From the NCBI RefSeq assembly GCF_020144925.1, contig NZ_NSLC01000008.1, forward strand, positions 1 to 64,000: 64,000 bases of DNA, read 5' to 3'. Shown piece by piece: positions 39,469 through 48,625 of this stretch (position 1 is the stretch's first letter; each line of letters begins with the position of its first letter). The translations under genes and the position numbers were made by a program. This stretch comes from Afifella sp. IM 167. Lineage in GTDB: Bacteria; Pseudomonadota; Alphaproteobacteria; Rhizobiales; Afifellaceae. A model generated the notes under the pieces. It did not search any database, was not told the origin of the DNA, and worked only from the letters and a program-made list of their open reading frames with translations.

Positions 39469-41577
39469 TCAGGCGAGCACGACGCGCGAAATCCGCACCG
39501 CATTGTCGTGGAAGGCCGCCCCACCATGCGGGGCGACGCTGTCGGCGCCCGTCAGCGCGTTGATCCCCCGCCCGCCGACATGGGCGCGGTTCGGCCAGAT
39601 GCCCTCGGCGACGAGCGTGCCGCGGCCCACGACATCCGTCACCCGCACATGCAGCTTCGTGGCGCCGCGCCGGCTTTCAAGGCACGCCAGATCGCCGCTC
39701 GACAGGCTGAGCGCCGCCGCGTCTTCCGGATGCACCATCACCTCCGGCCTGCCCTCCTTCTGCTGGCCTGTCGGGGTCTCGGAGAAGGTGGAGTTGAGGA
39801 AGGAGCGCGCCGGCGCCGTGACGAGACGGAACGGATAGGTCTCGTCCGCCGCCTCGATCGCGGCCCAGTGGTCCGGAAATTCCGGTAGCTCCTGATGGGG
39901 CCCGATCGCCGCCGCATCCGGCGGCCGGTTCGGCCCGACGAAGTCGGACCAGGCCGGCGCGAAGCGGAATTTTCCGTCGGGCCATGCAAAGCCGTCCAGA
40001 TAATGCGCCTCTTCGAAGGGCGGCTGGCAGTCGATCCAGCGCTCGCGCTCCAGCCGCTCAAGGTCGCCCCAGCCGGAGGCGGCGAGCAGATGGTCGATAT
40101 GCTCGCGCTCGCTCATGGCAAAGCCCGGATGCTCCGCGCCGAGCCTTGCGGCGAGCCCGCAGATGACGGCGTGGTTGGTGAGGCACCCTTCGGGCGGCTC
40201 GACCAGCTTGCCGCCGAACAGAATGTGCTGGTGGCCGCCGCCCTTGTAGACGTCGTCATGCTCCAGGAACATCGTCGCCGGCAGGACGATGTCGGCCATT
40301 TCGGCCGTCTCCGTCATGAACTGCTCGTGGACGGCGAGGAAAAGATCCTCCCGGGCAAGCCCGCGCGCCACCTTCTCCTGTTCCGGCGCGACATTGGCCG
40401 GGTTGGTGTTCTGCACGAGCATCGCCGTCACCGGCGGGCCGCCCTTGAGGTCGAGCACCTCGCCGGTCAGCACCGCGCCGATGCGCGACTGGTCGAGGAA
40501 GCGGACCGAGGGATCGCGCTTGTCGAGCCCGGAAATCATCGACGTATCGAGATGATAGATGGCGCCGTTGTTGTGGAAGGCGCCGCCGCCCTCATGCCGC
40601 CAGGCGCCCGTGACGGTGGCGATCGAGGCCGCCGCATGCATGGCCACCGCGCCGTTGCGGCTGCGGGTGAAGCCGTAGCCGAGGCGCAGGAAGGTTTTCG
40701 GCGTCTCGCCGATCCAGCGCGCCAGCGTCTCGATCTCGTGGACCGAAAGGCCGGTGATCGCCGCTGCCCATTCCGGCGTCCTGTCGAGGAGGTGGCGAGC
40801 GAAATCCTGCGGCCGGTCGGCATAGCGCGAAAGATATTCCCAGTCGGCGTGACCGTCGCGGAAGAGGATGTGCATGACGGCGCAGGCGAGCGCGGCGTCT
40901 GTTCCCGGCCGCAAGCGTAGCGCAAGGTCCGCCTGGCGCATCGTGGCGTTGTCGTAGACGTCGACGACGACGATCCGCGCGCCCCGCTGCTTCCTCGCGG
41001 CGGTCGCGTGGGTCATGACGTTGATCTGCGTCGCCACCGCGTTGGTGCCCCAGATGACGACGAGATCGGACTTTGCGATCTCGCGCGGGTCCGGGCCGGC
41101 GAGCTTTCCGGTGCCGGCGACATAGCCGGTCCAGGCCATGTTGGTGCAGATCGTGTCGTACTGGCCGGAATAGCCCTTCACATGCCGAAGCCGGTTGATA
41201 CCGTCGCGCTGCACGAGCCCCATCGTGCCGGCGTAGAAATAGGGCCAGACGGTCTCCGGCCCGTGGCGCGCCTCGGCACGGCGGAAGGCTTCGGCGATCT
41301 CGTCGAGCGCATCCTCGGCGGAGATCTCCTGAAAGGTCCCCTCGCCCTTGCCCCCTGTGCGCCGCAGCGCCTTCGTCAGCCGCTCCGGATGGGAAAGCCG
41401 CTCGGCGTAGCGCGCGACCTTGGCGCAGATCACGCCCGCCGTGTAGTCGTTCTCGGCGCTGCCGCGGACGCGACCGACGCCGCCTTCGGCGGTGAGCTCG
41501 ACGTCGAGCGCACAGCATGAGGGGCAATCATGCGGGCAGGCGGAATGGCCGATCCGGATCGGCGACATCTCGTTCAT
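39469..41577 (-). CDS. Molybdopterin-dependent oxidoreductase (formate dehydrogenase/BisC-like)
   Basis: 702 residues, a DMSO-reductase superfamily catalytic subunit. The N-terminus has a [4Fe-4S] site (CPHDCPSCCALDV ... GVICAKVARY), then molybdopterin-guanine dinucleotide regions with YFYAGTMGLVQRDG, VIWGTNAVATQINVM, NPANVAPEQEKVARG and HVGGRGINALTG. No twin-arginine signal is visible, so it is probably cytoplasmic. The active-site ligand cannot be fixed with certainty, so formate, biotin sulfoxide or another substrate is open. It is alone between convergent purN and ctaA, with no accessory subunit or Moco chaperone beside it. A formate role would fit the formaldehyde pathway but is inference. 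Confidence 0.85.
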   Translation of the reverse strand: MNEMSPIRIGHSACPHDCPSCCALDVELTAEGGVGRVRGSAENDYTAGVICAKVARYAERLSHPERLTKALRRTGGKGEGTFQEISAEDALDEIAEAFRRAEARHGPETVWPYFYAGTMGLVQRDGINRLRHVKGYSGQYDTICTNMAWTGYVAGTGKLAGPDPREIAKSDLVVIWGTNAVATQINVMTHATAARKQRGARIVVVDVYDNATMRQADLALRLRPGTDAALACAVMHILFRDGHADWEYLSRYADRPQDFARHLLDRTPEWAAAITGLSVHEIETLARWIGETPKTFLRLGYGFTRSRNGAVAMHAAASIATVTGAWRHEGGGAFHNNGAIYHLDTSMISGLDKRDPSVRFLDQSRIGAVLTGEVLDLKGGPPVTAMLVQNTNPANVAPEQEKVARGLAREDLFLAVHEQFMTETAEMADIVLPATMFLEHDDVYKGGGHQHILFGGKLVEPPEGCLTNHAVICGLAARLGAEHPGFAMSEREHIDHLLAASGWGDLERLERERWIDCQPPFEEAHYLDGFAWPDGKFRFAPAWSDFVGPNRPPDAAAIGPHQELPEFPDHWAAIEAADETYPFRLVTAPARSFLNSTFSETPTGQQKEGRPEVMVHPEDAAALSLSSGDLACLESRRGATKLHVRVTDVVGRGTLVAEGIWPNRAHVGGRGINALTGADSVAPHGGAAFHDNAVRISRVVLA

Positions 41578-41645
41578 GGGGGCCTCCGGCCAGCAACCTC
41601 GCCCGCGCCCTGCAACCGGTCAAGGGCGCCCGCGTGCGCTCGTCG

Positions 41646-42767
41646 TCAGGAAATGGAAGGCCTTGCGGCGTGGCGCACCATCAGCCCGAAGAGAAGAAGC
41701 GCCACGGCCTGGTGGGTAATCGCCACATGCAGCGGCACGACGAGAAGGATCGCCGTGATGCCGAGCCCGACCTGGAGAAGGACGAGGAAGAGGAGCGCCC
41801 CGATCTCGCGGGTGAGGCGCCCTCCCGCCGACGCCCACAGGGCATAGAGGAGCACCAGCACCGCGAGCACATATCCGCCGATGCGGTGGTCGAACTGCAC
41901 GGTGGTGATGTTGTCGGTGAAATTGTGCCAGGCCGGCTGCATCGTCATCAGCCCGGCCGGCACGAAGCGCCCGTCCATCAGCGGCCAGGTATTGTAGGTC
42001 ATGCCCGCATCGTGCCCGGCGACGAGGCCGCCCAGCGCGATCTGGAAAAGCGCGAGCAAGGCAAGGCATATGGCGAAGGTGCGACCCGCCCTGCCCCGCT
42101 TCTCGGGCTCGGCCCCGCCCCACCCTGCATGCGTGCCGATCAGGAAAGCGAAGAAGATCGAGGCGAGCGACAGGTGCAGCGCCAGCTTGACCGGCGCAAC
42201 CGCGATCATGCCGGGCCTGAGGCCCGAGGCGACCATGATCCAGCCGACGAGGCCCTGCAGGCCGAGGAGAAGGCCGCCGGCGAGGAGCCAGAGCCACTGG
42301 CCCGCCGAAACGCGCCGCGTCACACCCGCCCAGACGAGCCCGACGATATAGACGAGACCGATGAAGCGGCCGAGCTGGCGGTGGCCCCATTCCCACCAGT
42401 AGATGCGCTTGAATTCGCCGAGCGACATGCCGCGGTTGAGCTCGCCATATTGCGGCGTCGCGCGGTAGCGCTCGAACTCGTCCTGCCAGGCGCTCTGCGA
42501 AAGCGGCGGAACGGCGCCGACGACCGGCTTCCATTCGGTGATGGAGAGCCCCGAATCCGTCAGCCGCGTCATGCCGCCGACGATCACCATGACGAAGACG
42601 AGGAAGGTGAGGACGAGGAGCCAGATCCTGACGCCGTCCGAGCCGAAAAGGCTCCGCCTCGCCCAGATGTCGCGCCCCCGCGCATCCTCCATCGGCTCGT
42701 CACCGAAGGGCAGGATGGTGTCGGCGGCCGGCCGCGGGCCGCGGGATTTAAGTTTTGGACGAAACAT
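41646..42767 (-). CDS. ctaA: Heme A synthase (CtaA)
   Basis: Oxidises heme O to heme A for aa3-type cytochrome c oxidase in the inner membrane. About eight transmembrane segments and the family blocks are present: GGMTRLTDSGLSITEWKPV, YWWEWGHRQLGRFIGLVY, GLRPGMIAVAPVKLALHLSLA and QFDHRIGGYVLA, with conserved His residues for heme. The ATG at 42767 gives 373 residues, close to family length; longer starts at 42842 or shorter ones at MEDARG (near residue 27) are possible. It is divergent from the DUF2842 gene 114 bases away, a neighbour it has in many Hyphomicrobiales. No cytochrome oxidase genes lie in the window. Confidence 0.93.
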   Translation of the reverse strand: MFRPKLKSRGPRPAADTILPFGDEPMEDARGRDIWARRSLFGSDGVRIWLLVLTFLVFVMVIVGGMTRLTDSGLSITEWKPVVGAVPPLSQSAWQDEFERYRATPQYGELNRGMSLGEFKRIYWWEWGHRQLGRFIGLVYIVGLVWAGVTRRVSAGQWLWLLAGGLLLGLQGLVGWIMVASGLRPGMIAVAPVKLALHLSLASIFFAFLIGTHAGWGGAEPEKRGRAGRTFAICLALLALFQIALGGLVAGHDAGMTYNTWPLMDGRFVPAGLMTMQPAWHNFTDNITTVQFDHRIGGYVLAVLVLLYALWASAGGRLTREIGALLFLVLLQVGLGITAILLVVPLHVAITHQAVALLLFGLMVRHAARPSIS

Positions 42768-42881
42768 GGAGGTCAGTCCTGCCGCGCCACGGGCGTCGTG
42801 GCAAGCTTTCCCGCCGTTACGCGACAGCGGGCCGCGAGACAAGCCGTTGCATCCGCCCGCCGCTCCTTGTAGCTGCGGGGC

Positions 42882-43091
42882 ATGCGCCAGCGCACCCGCA
42901 AGCTCCTCGGCACCCTCATCATCGTCGTCTGGGTGGTCTTCTACAGCCTGACGGCGATGACCATCGCGGCCGCCAAGCTGCCCGGCACCTCCGGGCTGAC
43001 GCAGCTCGTCTTCTTCGCCGTGGCCGGGCTCGTCTGGGTGCTGCCGGCGATGGCCGTCATCTGGTGGATGGCGCAGCCAGACCGGCGCTGA
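42882..43091 (+). CDS. DUF2842 small membrane protein
   Basis: 69 residues with two transmembrane helices (residues 9-29 and 40-62), a basic N-terminus (MRQRTRKLLG) and a short basic tail. The pattern LGTLIIVVWVVFYSLTAM and GLVWVLPAMAVIWWM matches the alphaproteobacterial DUF2842 family, of unknown function. GCGGGGC precedes the ATG at 42882. It is commonly beside ctaA and may act with it in cytochrome oxidase biogenesis; that is guilt by association only. Confidence 0.82.
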   Translation: MRQRTRKLLGTLIIVVWVVFYSLTAMTIAAAKLPGTSGLTQLVFFAVAGLVWVLPAMAVIWWMAQPDRR

Positions 43092-43128
43092 CGCCGATCC
43101 TCAACCTCATAGCCTCGCCCGCGCGCCC

Positions 43129-45210
43129 TCAGGCGGCCTCTTCGGCCCTTTGCGGCTCGGGCGCCTCTTCGTCGGAGCGCTGCAACACGAGCGCGGCGCG
43201 CGCGCCCGCATCGATGGCGCTGCGATGCAGCGTCCGGCGCGCCTGCGAATCCGCCTCCGGCGCGCAGACCAGCACCGCCAGGTCCGGCGTCACGAATTCG
43301 GCCGGCCAGTCGTCGTAGCGGTCGGCGACGACGACGACGCGGTCGTAGCTGTGGCGCAGCGCGCCGACGACGAGCGACAGGCGCTGCAGCGGCGGATCCT
43401 GCTCCATGGAGCCGAGCGGGATGAAGTGAACGCGGCTGTCGCCGTCGAGACGGATGGCGTCGCCGAAGGGCGTCTCGCCGGAAAGAAGGTCGCCGAGACC
43501 CGGCCCGCCGTCACGATCGAGCGCCGGGGACGGCTCGACGCCGATATCCATGAGGATGACGCGAAGCCCATCGTTGCGCGCAAGCAGCCGGCTTGCGGCC
43601 AGCGCCGCATCGCCGGCGAAGGCGCCGCCGTCGCCGGCAAAGAGCACCGTCTTCACCCCTTCGCTCGCCATCAGCGAGGCAAGGTCGGTCATGCCCGGAA
43701 TTTCGCGCGCCGCGTCGAGGCTCGGCGTGCCACCGGCGGGCAGAGCCCCGAAGCGCAGCAGCGGCTCGGGCGGCACCTCGCCGGCGGGCGGCACCCGGCC
43801 GGCCTCCAGCGGGCGGTAGGCGCGGCCGGTGGAAAATTCGCGGATGACGATGAAGGCCATGGCGATGAACAGCGCGCCGAACATGGCCGCGACGGTCAAC
43901 ATGCCCTTGCGCGGCCAGGACGGGTTGCGCGGCGGGATCGCCCGCGAGATCACCCGGGAATCGGCCGGCAGATAGTTCGATTCGGTCCGCGCCGCCGCCT
44001 CGCGGTAGCGGCCGAGGAAGGTTTCCAGAAGATCGCGCTGGGCGGTCGCCTCGCGCTGCAGCGCCCGCAGCCGGATGCTCTTCTCGTTGGAGCTGGCGAC
44101 GGCCGCCTTCTGCCCGTTGAGCCGCTGGCGGAGCGATTCGACCCGGGCGCCGGCGACCCGCGAGGCCGTCTCCAGCGACTGCAGGATACGCTGCACCTCC
44201 ACGCGCACCTGCCGGTCGAGATCGGCGAGCTGGCTTTGCAGGGCCTGCAGCTTCGGATGCCCGGGCAGAAGGCTGGCGGAAAGGTCGGCGATCTCCGCCT
44301 TGAGCGCCACCTGGCGCTCGCGCAGGCGCTGGACGAGCTGCGAGTTCAGCACCTCCTCGGAGGAATCGAACGAGCCGCCCTCGCGCAGGAGCGTGCGGAT
44401 GAGCTCGGCGCGCGACTGCGCCTCCGACTGCGCGGCTTCGGCGCGCCCCAGTTCGGCGTTGAGGTCGCTGAGCTGCTGCGTCTGCAGCGTCGTCTCGTCC
44501 TGGCCCTGCCCCTTCACGTCGAAGAGCTCGGAGCCGGAGCGATATTCCTCCACCGCCCTTTCCGCCTCGGCGACGCGGTCGCGCAGGCGGGCGATCTCTC
44601 CCTGCAGCCATTCGGTGGCGGCGGAGGTCGATTCCATCTTGGCCTCGCCCTGCAGGCTGACGAAGGCATCGGCGATCGCATTGGTGATCTTGGCGGCGAG
44701 CTCCGGATCCTTGGAGGTGAATTCCACCACGATCACGCGCGATTTCATCACCGGATAGACGGACAGCCGCTCGTAATAGGTCTCCAGCACGCGCTGGCGG
44801 ATCGTTGCCTCCACCGGGCTGGAGCGCAGCCCCGTGGCCATCAGGATGGTGTCGATCAGCGAAGGATCGAGCGCCGGGTCGAATTCCGGATTCCGCGTCA
44901 GGTCGAACTTGTCGATGACGGTGTTGGCGATGCTGCGCGAGCGCACGACCTCCACCTGGCTGGAGATCGCCGATTCGTCGAGCTGCACGGCGATGTTCTC
45001 GCTCGGAGCATCGCGCGGACGCGTCAGCGGCGAATCGCCGGCATCGATCAAGACCCGCGCATCGCCCGTATAGAGCGGCGTGACGGTGGACAGGCCGATA
45101 TAGGTGAGGATCCCCGCCCCCAGGGCGACAAGCACGAGCAGCCATGCCTTCCGCCAAAGGGCGGCGGCGATGGCCGAGACATCCATTTCCATGGGGCGCT
45201 CGTCTGGCAT
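43129..45210 (-). CDS. Polysaccharide co-polymerase/export protein (GumC/ExoP family) with degenerate kinase domain
   Basis: 693 residues from the ATG at 45210 (AGGAG ten bases upstream). It has a Wzz-like N-terminus with transmembrane helix LLVLVALGAGILTYIGLS, a long periplasmic coiled coil (about residues 190-420), and a second membrane helix LTVAAMFGALFIAMAFIVI. The cytoplasmic region follows the pattern of bacterial tyrosine kinases. It has lost the Walker A lysine (AGDGGAFAGD where GKS/T is expected) and shows no C-terminal tyrosine cluster, so it is probably not a kinase. It should control chain length and export of an extracellular polysaccharide. It is divergent from a Wza-like lipoprotein gene; no glycosyltransferases are nearby. 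Confidence 0.87.
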   Translation of the reverse strand: MPDERPMEMDVSAIAAALWRKAWLLVLVALGAGILTYIGLSTVTPLYTGDARVLIDAGDSPLTRPRDAPSENIAVQLDESAISSQVEVVRSRSIANTVIDKFDLTRNPEFDPALDPSLIDTILMATGLRSSPVEATIRQRVLETYYERLSVYPVMKSRVIVVEFTSKDPELAAKITNAIADAFVSLQGEAKMESTSAATEWLQGEIARLRDRVAEAERAVEEYRSGSELFDVKGQGQDETTLQTQQLSDLNAELGRAEAAQSEAQSRAELIRTLLREGGSFDSSEEVLNSQLVQRLRERQVALKAEIADLSASLLPGHPKLQALQSQLADLDRQVRVEVQRILQSLETASRVAGARVESLRQRLNGQKAAVASSNEKSIRLRALQREATAQRDLLETFLGRYREAAARTESNYLPADSRVISRAIPPRNPSWPRKGMLTVAAMFGALFIAMAFIVIREFSTGRAYRPLEAGRVPPAGEVPPEPLLRFGALPAGGTPSLDAAREIPGMTDLASLMASEGVKTVLFAGDGGAFAGDAALAASRLLARNDGLRVILMDIGVEPSPALDRDGGPGLGDLLSGETPFGDAIRLDGDSRVHFIPLGSMEQDPPLQRLSLVVGALRHSYDRVVVVADRYDDWPAEFVTPDLAVLVCAPEADSQARRTLHRSAIDAGARAALVLQRSDEEAPEPQRAEEAA

Positions 45211-45258
45211 GGTCTGGCGACTCCTCACTTCCTTGCCAGAACCATGCGCGATTTATCG

Positions 45259-45325
45259 TTAGGAGGCGGTTAACAGACCCGGAACGGCACACATCTTTGA
45301 AAGTGCGGTTAGCAGGGAATTAACC
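45259..45325. promoter_or_regulatory. Two CtrA-like boxes between the divergent polysaccharide-export genes
   Basis: TTAG-GAGGCGG-TTAAC at 45259-45274 and TTAG-CAGGGAA-TTAACC at 45309-45325 both fit the CtrA box TTAA-N7-TTAAC with the single change A to G at the same position. They are 50 bases apart, within the 157-base gap between the two start codons. They could act on both genes. Sequence matches are seen; regulation is inferred. Confidence 0.5.
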
Positions 45326-45367
45326 ATGCAAGGCCATAGTCCCGAAGTCAGTTTCGGGTGCCGCCAG

Positions 45368-45925
45368 ATGAACTTCGTCCGTTTCCTCGCCATCGTCGTG
45401 CTCGTGTGCCTGCTCGCCTCGTGCCAGCAGCGCCCGCCGCTTGCGACCGGCTCGCCGACCATCGAGGGACCCTATCGGCTCGACACTGGCGATCAGCTCA
45501 GGATCGTCGTCTACGGCCAGAGCGAACTGACCAACATCTATGCCATCGATCAGGCGGGCTATGTCTCCCTGCCTCTCATCGGCGAGGTCGCGGCGCGCGG
45601 CGCTTCCACGGCCGAGCTGGAAGGCAGCATCGAGGCGGCGCTCGCCAGCCGCTTCGTGCGCGATCCGGACGTGACGGTGGAGGTCGCCTCCTACCGGCCC
45701 TTCTTCATCCTCGGCGAGGTGAACACGCCCGGCCAGTATCCCTACGTTCCGGGCATGACGGTGGAAAATGCGGTCGCGGTCGCCGGCGGGTTCACCCCGC
45801 GCGCCAACGAGCGCGTCATGCGGCTTTCCCGTCAGCTCGACGGCGTCCTCTACGAGGGACGGCTTGCGGTGACGGAGCCGATCCGGGCCGGCGACACCGT
45901 CTATGTCGGAGAGCGGCTCTTTTAG
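45368..45925 (+). CDS. Outer-membrane polysaccharide export lipoprotein (Wza family)
   Basis: 185 residues from the ATG at 45368. The signal sequence ends in lipobox LLASC (Cys18), so it is a lipoprotein. The Poly_export domain (YRLDTGDQLRIVVYGQSEL, AGYVSLPLIGEVAARG) is followed by a SLBB domain (FFILGEVNTPGQYPYVPGMTVENAVAVAGG). It forms the outer-membrane pore that works with the divergent GumC/ExoP-like co-polymerase. It is shorter than Wza (about 360 residues), more like ExoF/GumB-type proteins. Convergent with the DUF192 gene. Confidence 0.9.
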   Translation: MNFVRFLAIVVLVCLLASCQQRPPLATGSPTIEGPYRLDTGDQLRIVVYGQSELTNIYAIDQAGYVSLPLIGEVAARGASTAELEGSIEAALASRFVRDPDVTVEVASYRPFFILGEVNTPGQYPYVPGMTVENAVAVAGGFTPRANERVMRLSRQLDGVLYEGRLAVTEPIRAGDTVYVGERLF

Positions 45926-45941
45926 GTAGCAACCGGGGCGG

Positions 45942-46427
45942 CTACCTGCCCTCGATCGCCTTGCCCGAGACTTCCGCGCCGGGCCGGATTCCGAGCCGGT
46001 CGGCCGTGCCGCCGGGCACTTCCAGCACGTAGCGGGCCGGCTTGCCGGAGGCGATGGTGTCCTCCGAGAAGGGCGTCGTCTCCTTGGCGATCCGGCTCAC
46101 CTTGTGGTCCGAGCCGATGAAGATCATGTCGAGCGGGATGTAGGTGTTCTTCATCCACATGGTGATCGACCGGTCGGTGCCGAAGTCGAAGAGCATGCCA
46201 CGATCCGCGGCGAGCGAGCGGCGGTACATCAGCCCGCGCGAGCGCTCCTGCTGGTTGCGGGCGAGCTCCACATGGAAGGTGTGCATGCCCTTGGAGCCGG
46301 CGATCTTGAGCGGCTCCATCGGCCCTTCGGCGGCGACGGCCGCCGGGACCAGAAGCATGAAAGCGGCGATCACCAGGGCGGCGAGGCGCGCGGCGGGCGA
46401 CGCGGGCGTGGTCGAGGTCGGGTGCAT
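45942..46427 (-). CDS. Exported DUF192 family protein
   Basis: 161 residues. The start is placed at the ATG at 46427 so that the signal peptide (hydrophobic residues about 15-30, AVAA-E) leads the protein; the longer frame starts with TTG. The DUF192 body shows FHVELARNQQERSRGLMYRRSLAADRGMLF and MWMKNTYIPLDMIFI, then VLEVPGGTADRLGIRPG. The family is exported, of unknown function, and is often found with the small CspA-like neighbour seen upstream here. It is close to the convergent Wza-like gene (16 bases). Confidence 0.85.
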   Translation of the reverse strand: MHPTSTTPASPAARLAALVIAAFMLLVPAAVAAEGPMEPLKIAGSKGMHTFHVELARNQQERSRGLMYRRSLAADRGMLFDFGTDRSITMWMKNTYIPLDMIFIGSDHKVSRIAKETTPFSEDTIASGKPARYVLEVPGGTADRLGIRPGAEVSGKAIEGR

Positions 46428-46517
46428 GGCGGGACGGCGGGTTGCGGCGGTGATATCGGCCAAGGCTTAGCGCAGGGCTCCTTTCCTGTCAGGCGGAAAC
46501 GCAGCCTGCGGAAAAGA

Positions 46518-47102
46518 TCAGTGCGTGACCGGGATATGAGCGCCCGAATGTGGCCTGATCTCGGCGGCCATCAGACCTTTGTCGCCCTCGCCATAGCGCA
46601 CCAGCACCTGCTGGCCCGGCCGCAGCTCGGCCATGCCGTAGCGCCGGAGCGTCTCCATATGCACGAAGATGTCCGGGCAGCCCTCGCCCTCGCTGACGAA
46701 GCCGTAGCCGCGCAGCCGGTTGAACCATTTGACGGTGGCGGCGACCAGCGGGCTGGAAGGCGTAACGGTGTTGCGCTGGGAACTGGGCGGCAGGGTCGAG
46801 GGATGCGGCGCCTCGCTCTCGTCGATGGACAGGACCCGCAGCGCCTGCAGGCCCTTGTCGCGCATCAGCACCTCGCACACGATGCGAGCGCCCTCATACG
46901 CGGCCTGGAAGCCGTCGCGCCTGAGGCATGTCACATGCAGGAGAACATCCGGCAGGCCGTTATCGGGAACGATGAAGCCATATCCCTTGGCGACGTCGAA
47001 CCACTTGATCCGCCCGACGATCTCCACGACCTCCGCCGCGCTGTCGGGCTGGCTGTCGCCGCCCGGCCCTTCACGGAAATCCGTCTCCGGTTTGAAGCCC
47101 AT
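46518..47102 (-). CDS. Tandem cold-shock-domain protein
   Basis: 194 residues from the ATG at 47102 with two cold-shock domains. The first has [18 protein letters not shown] and LLHVTCLRR; the second has [19 protein letters not shown] and [13 protein letters not shown]. Both keep the RNP-1-like KWF-GYGF pattern that binds single-stranded nucleic acid. The linker is Ser/Pro-rich. Two-domain CspA-like proteins next to DUF192 genes are frequent in Hyphomicrobiales. Likely an RNA chaperone or regulator; targets are unknown. The longer frame to 47198 begins with TTG and is not used. Confidence 0.88.
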   Translation of the reverse strand: MGFKPETDFREGPGGDSQPDSAAEVVEIVGRIKWFDVAKGYGFIVPDNGLPDVLLHVTCLRRDGFQAAYEGARIVCEVLMRDKGLQALRVLSIDESEAPHPSTLPPSSQRNTVTPSSPLVAATVKWFNRLRGYGFVSEGEGCPDIFVHMETLRRYGMAELRPGQQVLVRYGEGDKGLMAAEIRPHSGAHIPVTH

Positions 47103-47237
47103 AAGAGCGACCCCATCCTGGCTCCGGCCCGCCGCTTGGTTGCGGTCTTTTGCCGGGAGCGGTCCGCCTGATTCGTGCTCAAGGATAACATCGGGCAAGT
47201 GGCCCGCCGCAAGCTCTTTGACTGAAATTCGCGTGTT

Positions 47238-48020
47238 TCAATGCAGCTCGCCGGCCAGTTGTGGAAAGACTCCGGCCAGTATCGCGCCGATCTCACCCTG
47301 CAACGCCAGATTGGCAAATCCGTCGAGATGAGTCGACTCCCGGTTGAGTATGGCGAGGCGGGCGCCCGCGCGCCGGGCGACGACGGGGATTCCGGCGGCC
47401 GGCTGCACCTGCAGCGAGGAGCCGAGCACGAGCATCAGGTCGCAGCTCTCGGCGAGATCGAGGGCGCGGCGCATCTCCGCCTCCGGCATCGCCTCGCCGA
47501 AGGAGACGATGGCGCTCTTGACGAAGCCGCCGCATTCCTCGCAGCGCGGCGCCCGTTTCTCCGCCTCGATCTGCGCCTCCATCGCATCGAGCTCGTAGCG
47601 CCTGCGGCAGGAGATGCAGTGCGCGTAGGTGGCGTTGCCATGCAGCTCCACGAGGCTTTCCGCAGCGAGCCCGCCGCGCACGTGCAGCCCGTCGATGTTC
47701 TGGGTGACGACGCCGGCCGAGCGCCCCTCGGCGACGAGATGGGCGAGCGCGACATGGGCGATGTTCGGCTGCGCCTCCCCGTAGACGCGGTTCATCTCGA
47801 AGCGCCGGCGCCAGTCCTCCAGCCGCGCCTCCTCACTCACCACGAATTTCTGGAAGGTGATCGGCTCCATGCGAGACCAGATCCCGCCCGGCGAGCGGAA
47901 ATCGGGAATGCCCGATTCGGTCGAGATGCCGGCGCCGGTGAAGGCGACGATGCGCTGCGAATCGTCGAGAAGCCGGCGCAATTCGTCCGCGCCGCCGTTG
48001 CCGCTTTCAAACGCTGCCAT
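47238..48020 (-). CDS. cobB: NAD-dependent protein deacylase (sirtuin, SIR2 family)
   Basis: Removes acyl groups from lysines using NAD+. The 260-residue protein has the Rossmann motif FTGAGISTESGIPDFRSPGGIW, TQNIDGLHVRGG, and the catalytic His in VELHGNATYAHC. The zinc site is CISC and CEEC, and GSSLQVQPAAGIP binds NAD. The full set of motifs suggests an active enzyme. The ATG at 48020 starts 50 bases from the divergent gloA. Typical targets include acetyl-CoA synthetase and other central metabolic enzymes. Confidence 0.92.
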   Translation of the reverse strand: MAAFESGNGGADELRRLLDDSQRIVAFTGAGISTESGIPDFRSPGGIWSRMEPITFQKFVVSEEARLEDWRRRFEMNRVYGEAQPNIAHVALAHLVAEGRSAGVVTQNIDGLHVRGGLAAESLVELHGNATYAHCISCRRRYELDAMEAQIEAEKRAPRCEECGGFVKSAIVSFGEAMPEAEMRRALDLAESCDLMLVLGSSLQVQPAAGIPVVARRAGARLAILNRESTHLDGFANLALQGEIGAILAGVFPQLAGELH

Positions 48021-48070
48021 AAGCTACCCCGCCTGGCTCCTGGACCAACATGGCTCCGAAGAGGAAAGAC

Positions 48071-48511
48071 ATGAAATATCTCCACACCATGGTTCGCATC
48101 AGCGACGTCGACCAGTCGCTGGACTTTTATTGCAACAAGCTCGGCCTGGAAGAGGTTCGCCGCATGGACGACGAAAAGGGCCGCTATACGCTGATCTTCC
48201 TCGCCGCCCCCGACGACAAGGGCCGCGCCGCCGAAGAGCGCGCTCCGCTCCTGGAGCTCACCTATAACTGGGATCCGGAAGAATATGAGGGCGGGCGCAA
48301 TTTCGGCCACCTCGCCTTCGCCACGGACGACATCTACGAAACCTGCCAGCGCCTGATGGACAAGGGTGTGACGATCAATCGCCCGCCCCGCGACGGCCGC
48401 ATGGCCTTCGTGCGCTCGCCCGACGGCATTTCGATCGAGCTCCTGCAGAAGGGCGATGCGCTGGAGAAGGCCGAGCCCTGGGCATCGATGCAGAATACCG
48501 GCAGCTGGTAG
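48071..48511 (+). CDS. gloA: Lactoylglutathione lyase (glyoxalase I)
   Basis: Converts the methylglyoxal-glutathione hemithioacetal to S-lactoylglutathione. 146 residues; a two-module vicinal-oxygen-chelate fold. Metal ligands His5, Glu62, His80 and Glu123 match the E. coli enzyme spacing. GAGGAAAG eight bases upstream supports the ATG at 48071 over the in-frame ATG at 48050. It is a second glutathione-dependent aldehyde-detoxification enzyme in the window besides AdhC/FghA. It is followed by tRNA-Glu on the same strand. Confidence 0.95.
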   Translation: MKYLHTMVRISDVDQSLDFYCNKLGLEEVRRMDDEKGRYTLIFLAAPDDKGRAAEERAPLLELTYNWDPEEYEGGRNFGHLAFATDDIYETCQRLMDKGVTINRPPRDGRMAFVRSPDGISIELLQKGDALEKAEPWASMQNTGSW

Positions 48512-48586
48512 CACCGGTTGGTGGCCCCTCGCCCCGCCCCTTGCGGCGCGGCGAGACGCCACTCGTGAACAAAGCCCCGGCAGCGC

Positions 48587-48615
48587 TTGTTTGCCGCCGA
48601 CGGCATGATTATAAG
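48587..48615 (+). promoter_or_regulatory. Promoter of the tRNA-Glu gene
   Basis: TTGTTT (48587-48592) and TATAAG (48610-48615) separated by 17 bases lie 10 bases upstream of the tRNA 5' end, a normal sigma-70-type arrangement for a stable-RNA gene. Confidence 0.6.
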
Positions 48616-48625
48616 GCGCCGGCAC

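Noticed and set aside
43150-45273. A 707-codon frame opposite the GumC/ExoP-like gene
   Set aside because: Same reason: biased composition, no recognisable domain, complete overlap with a real gene.
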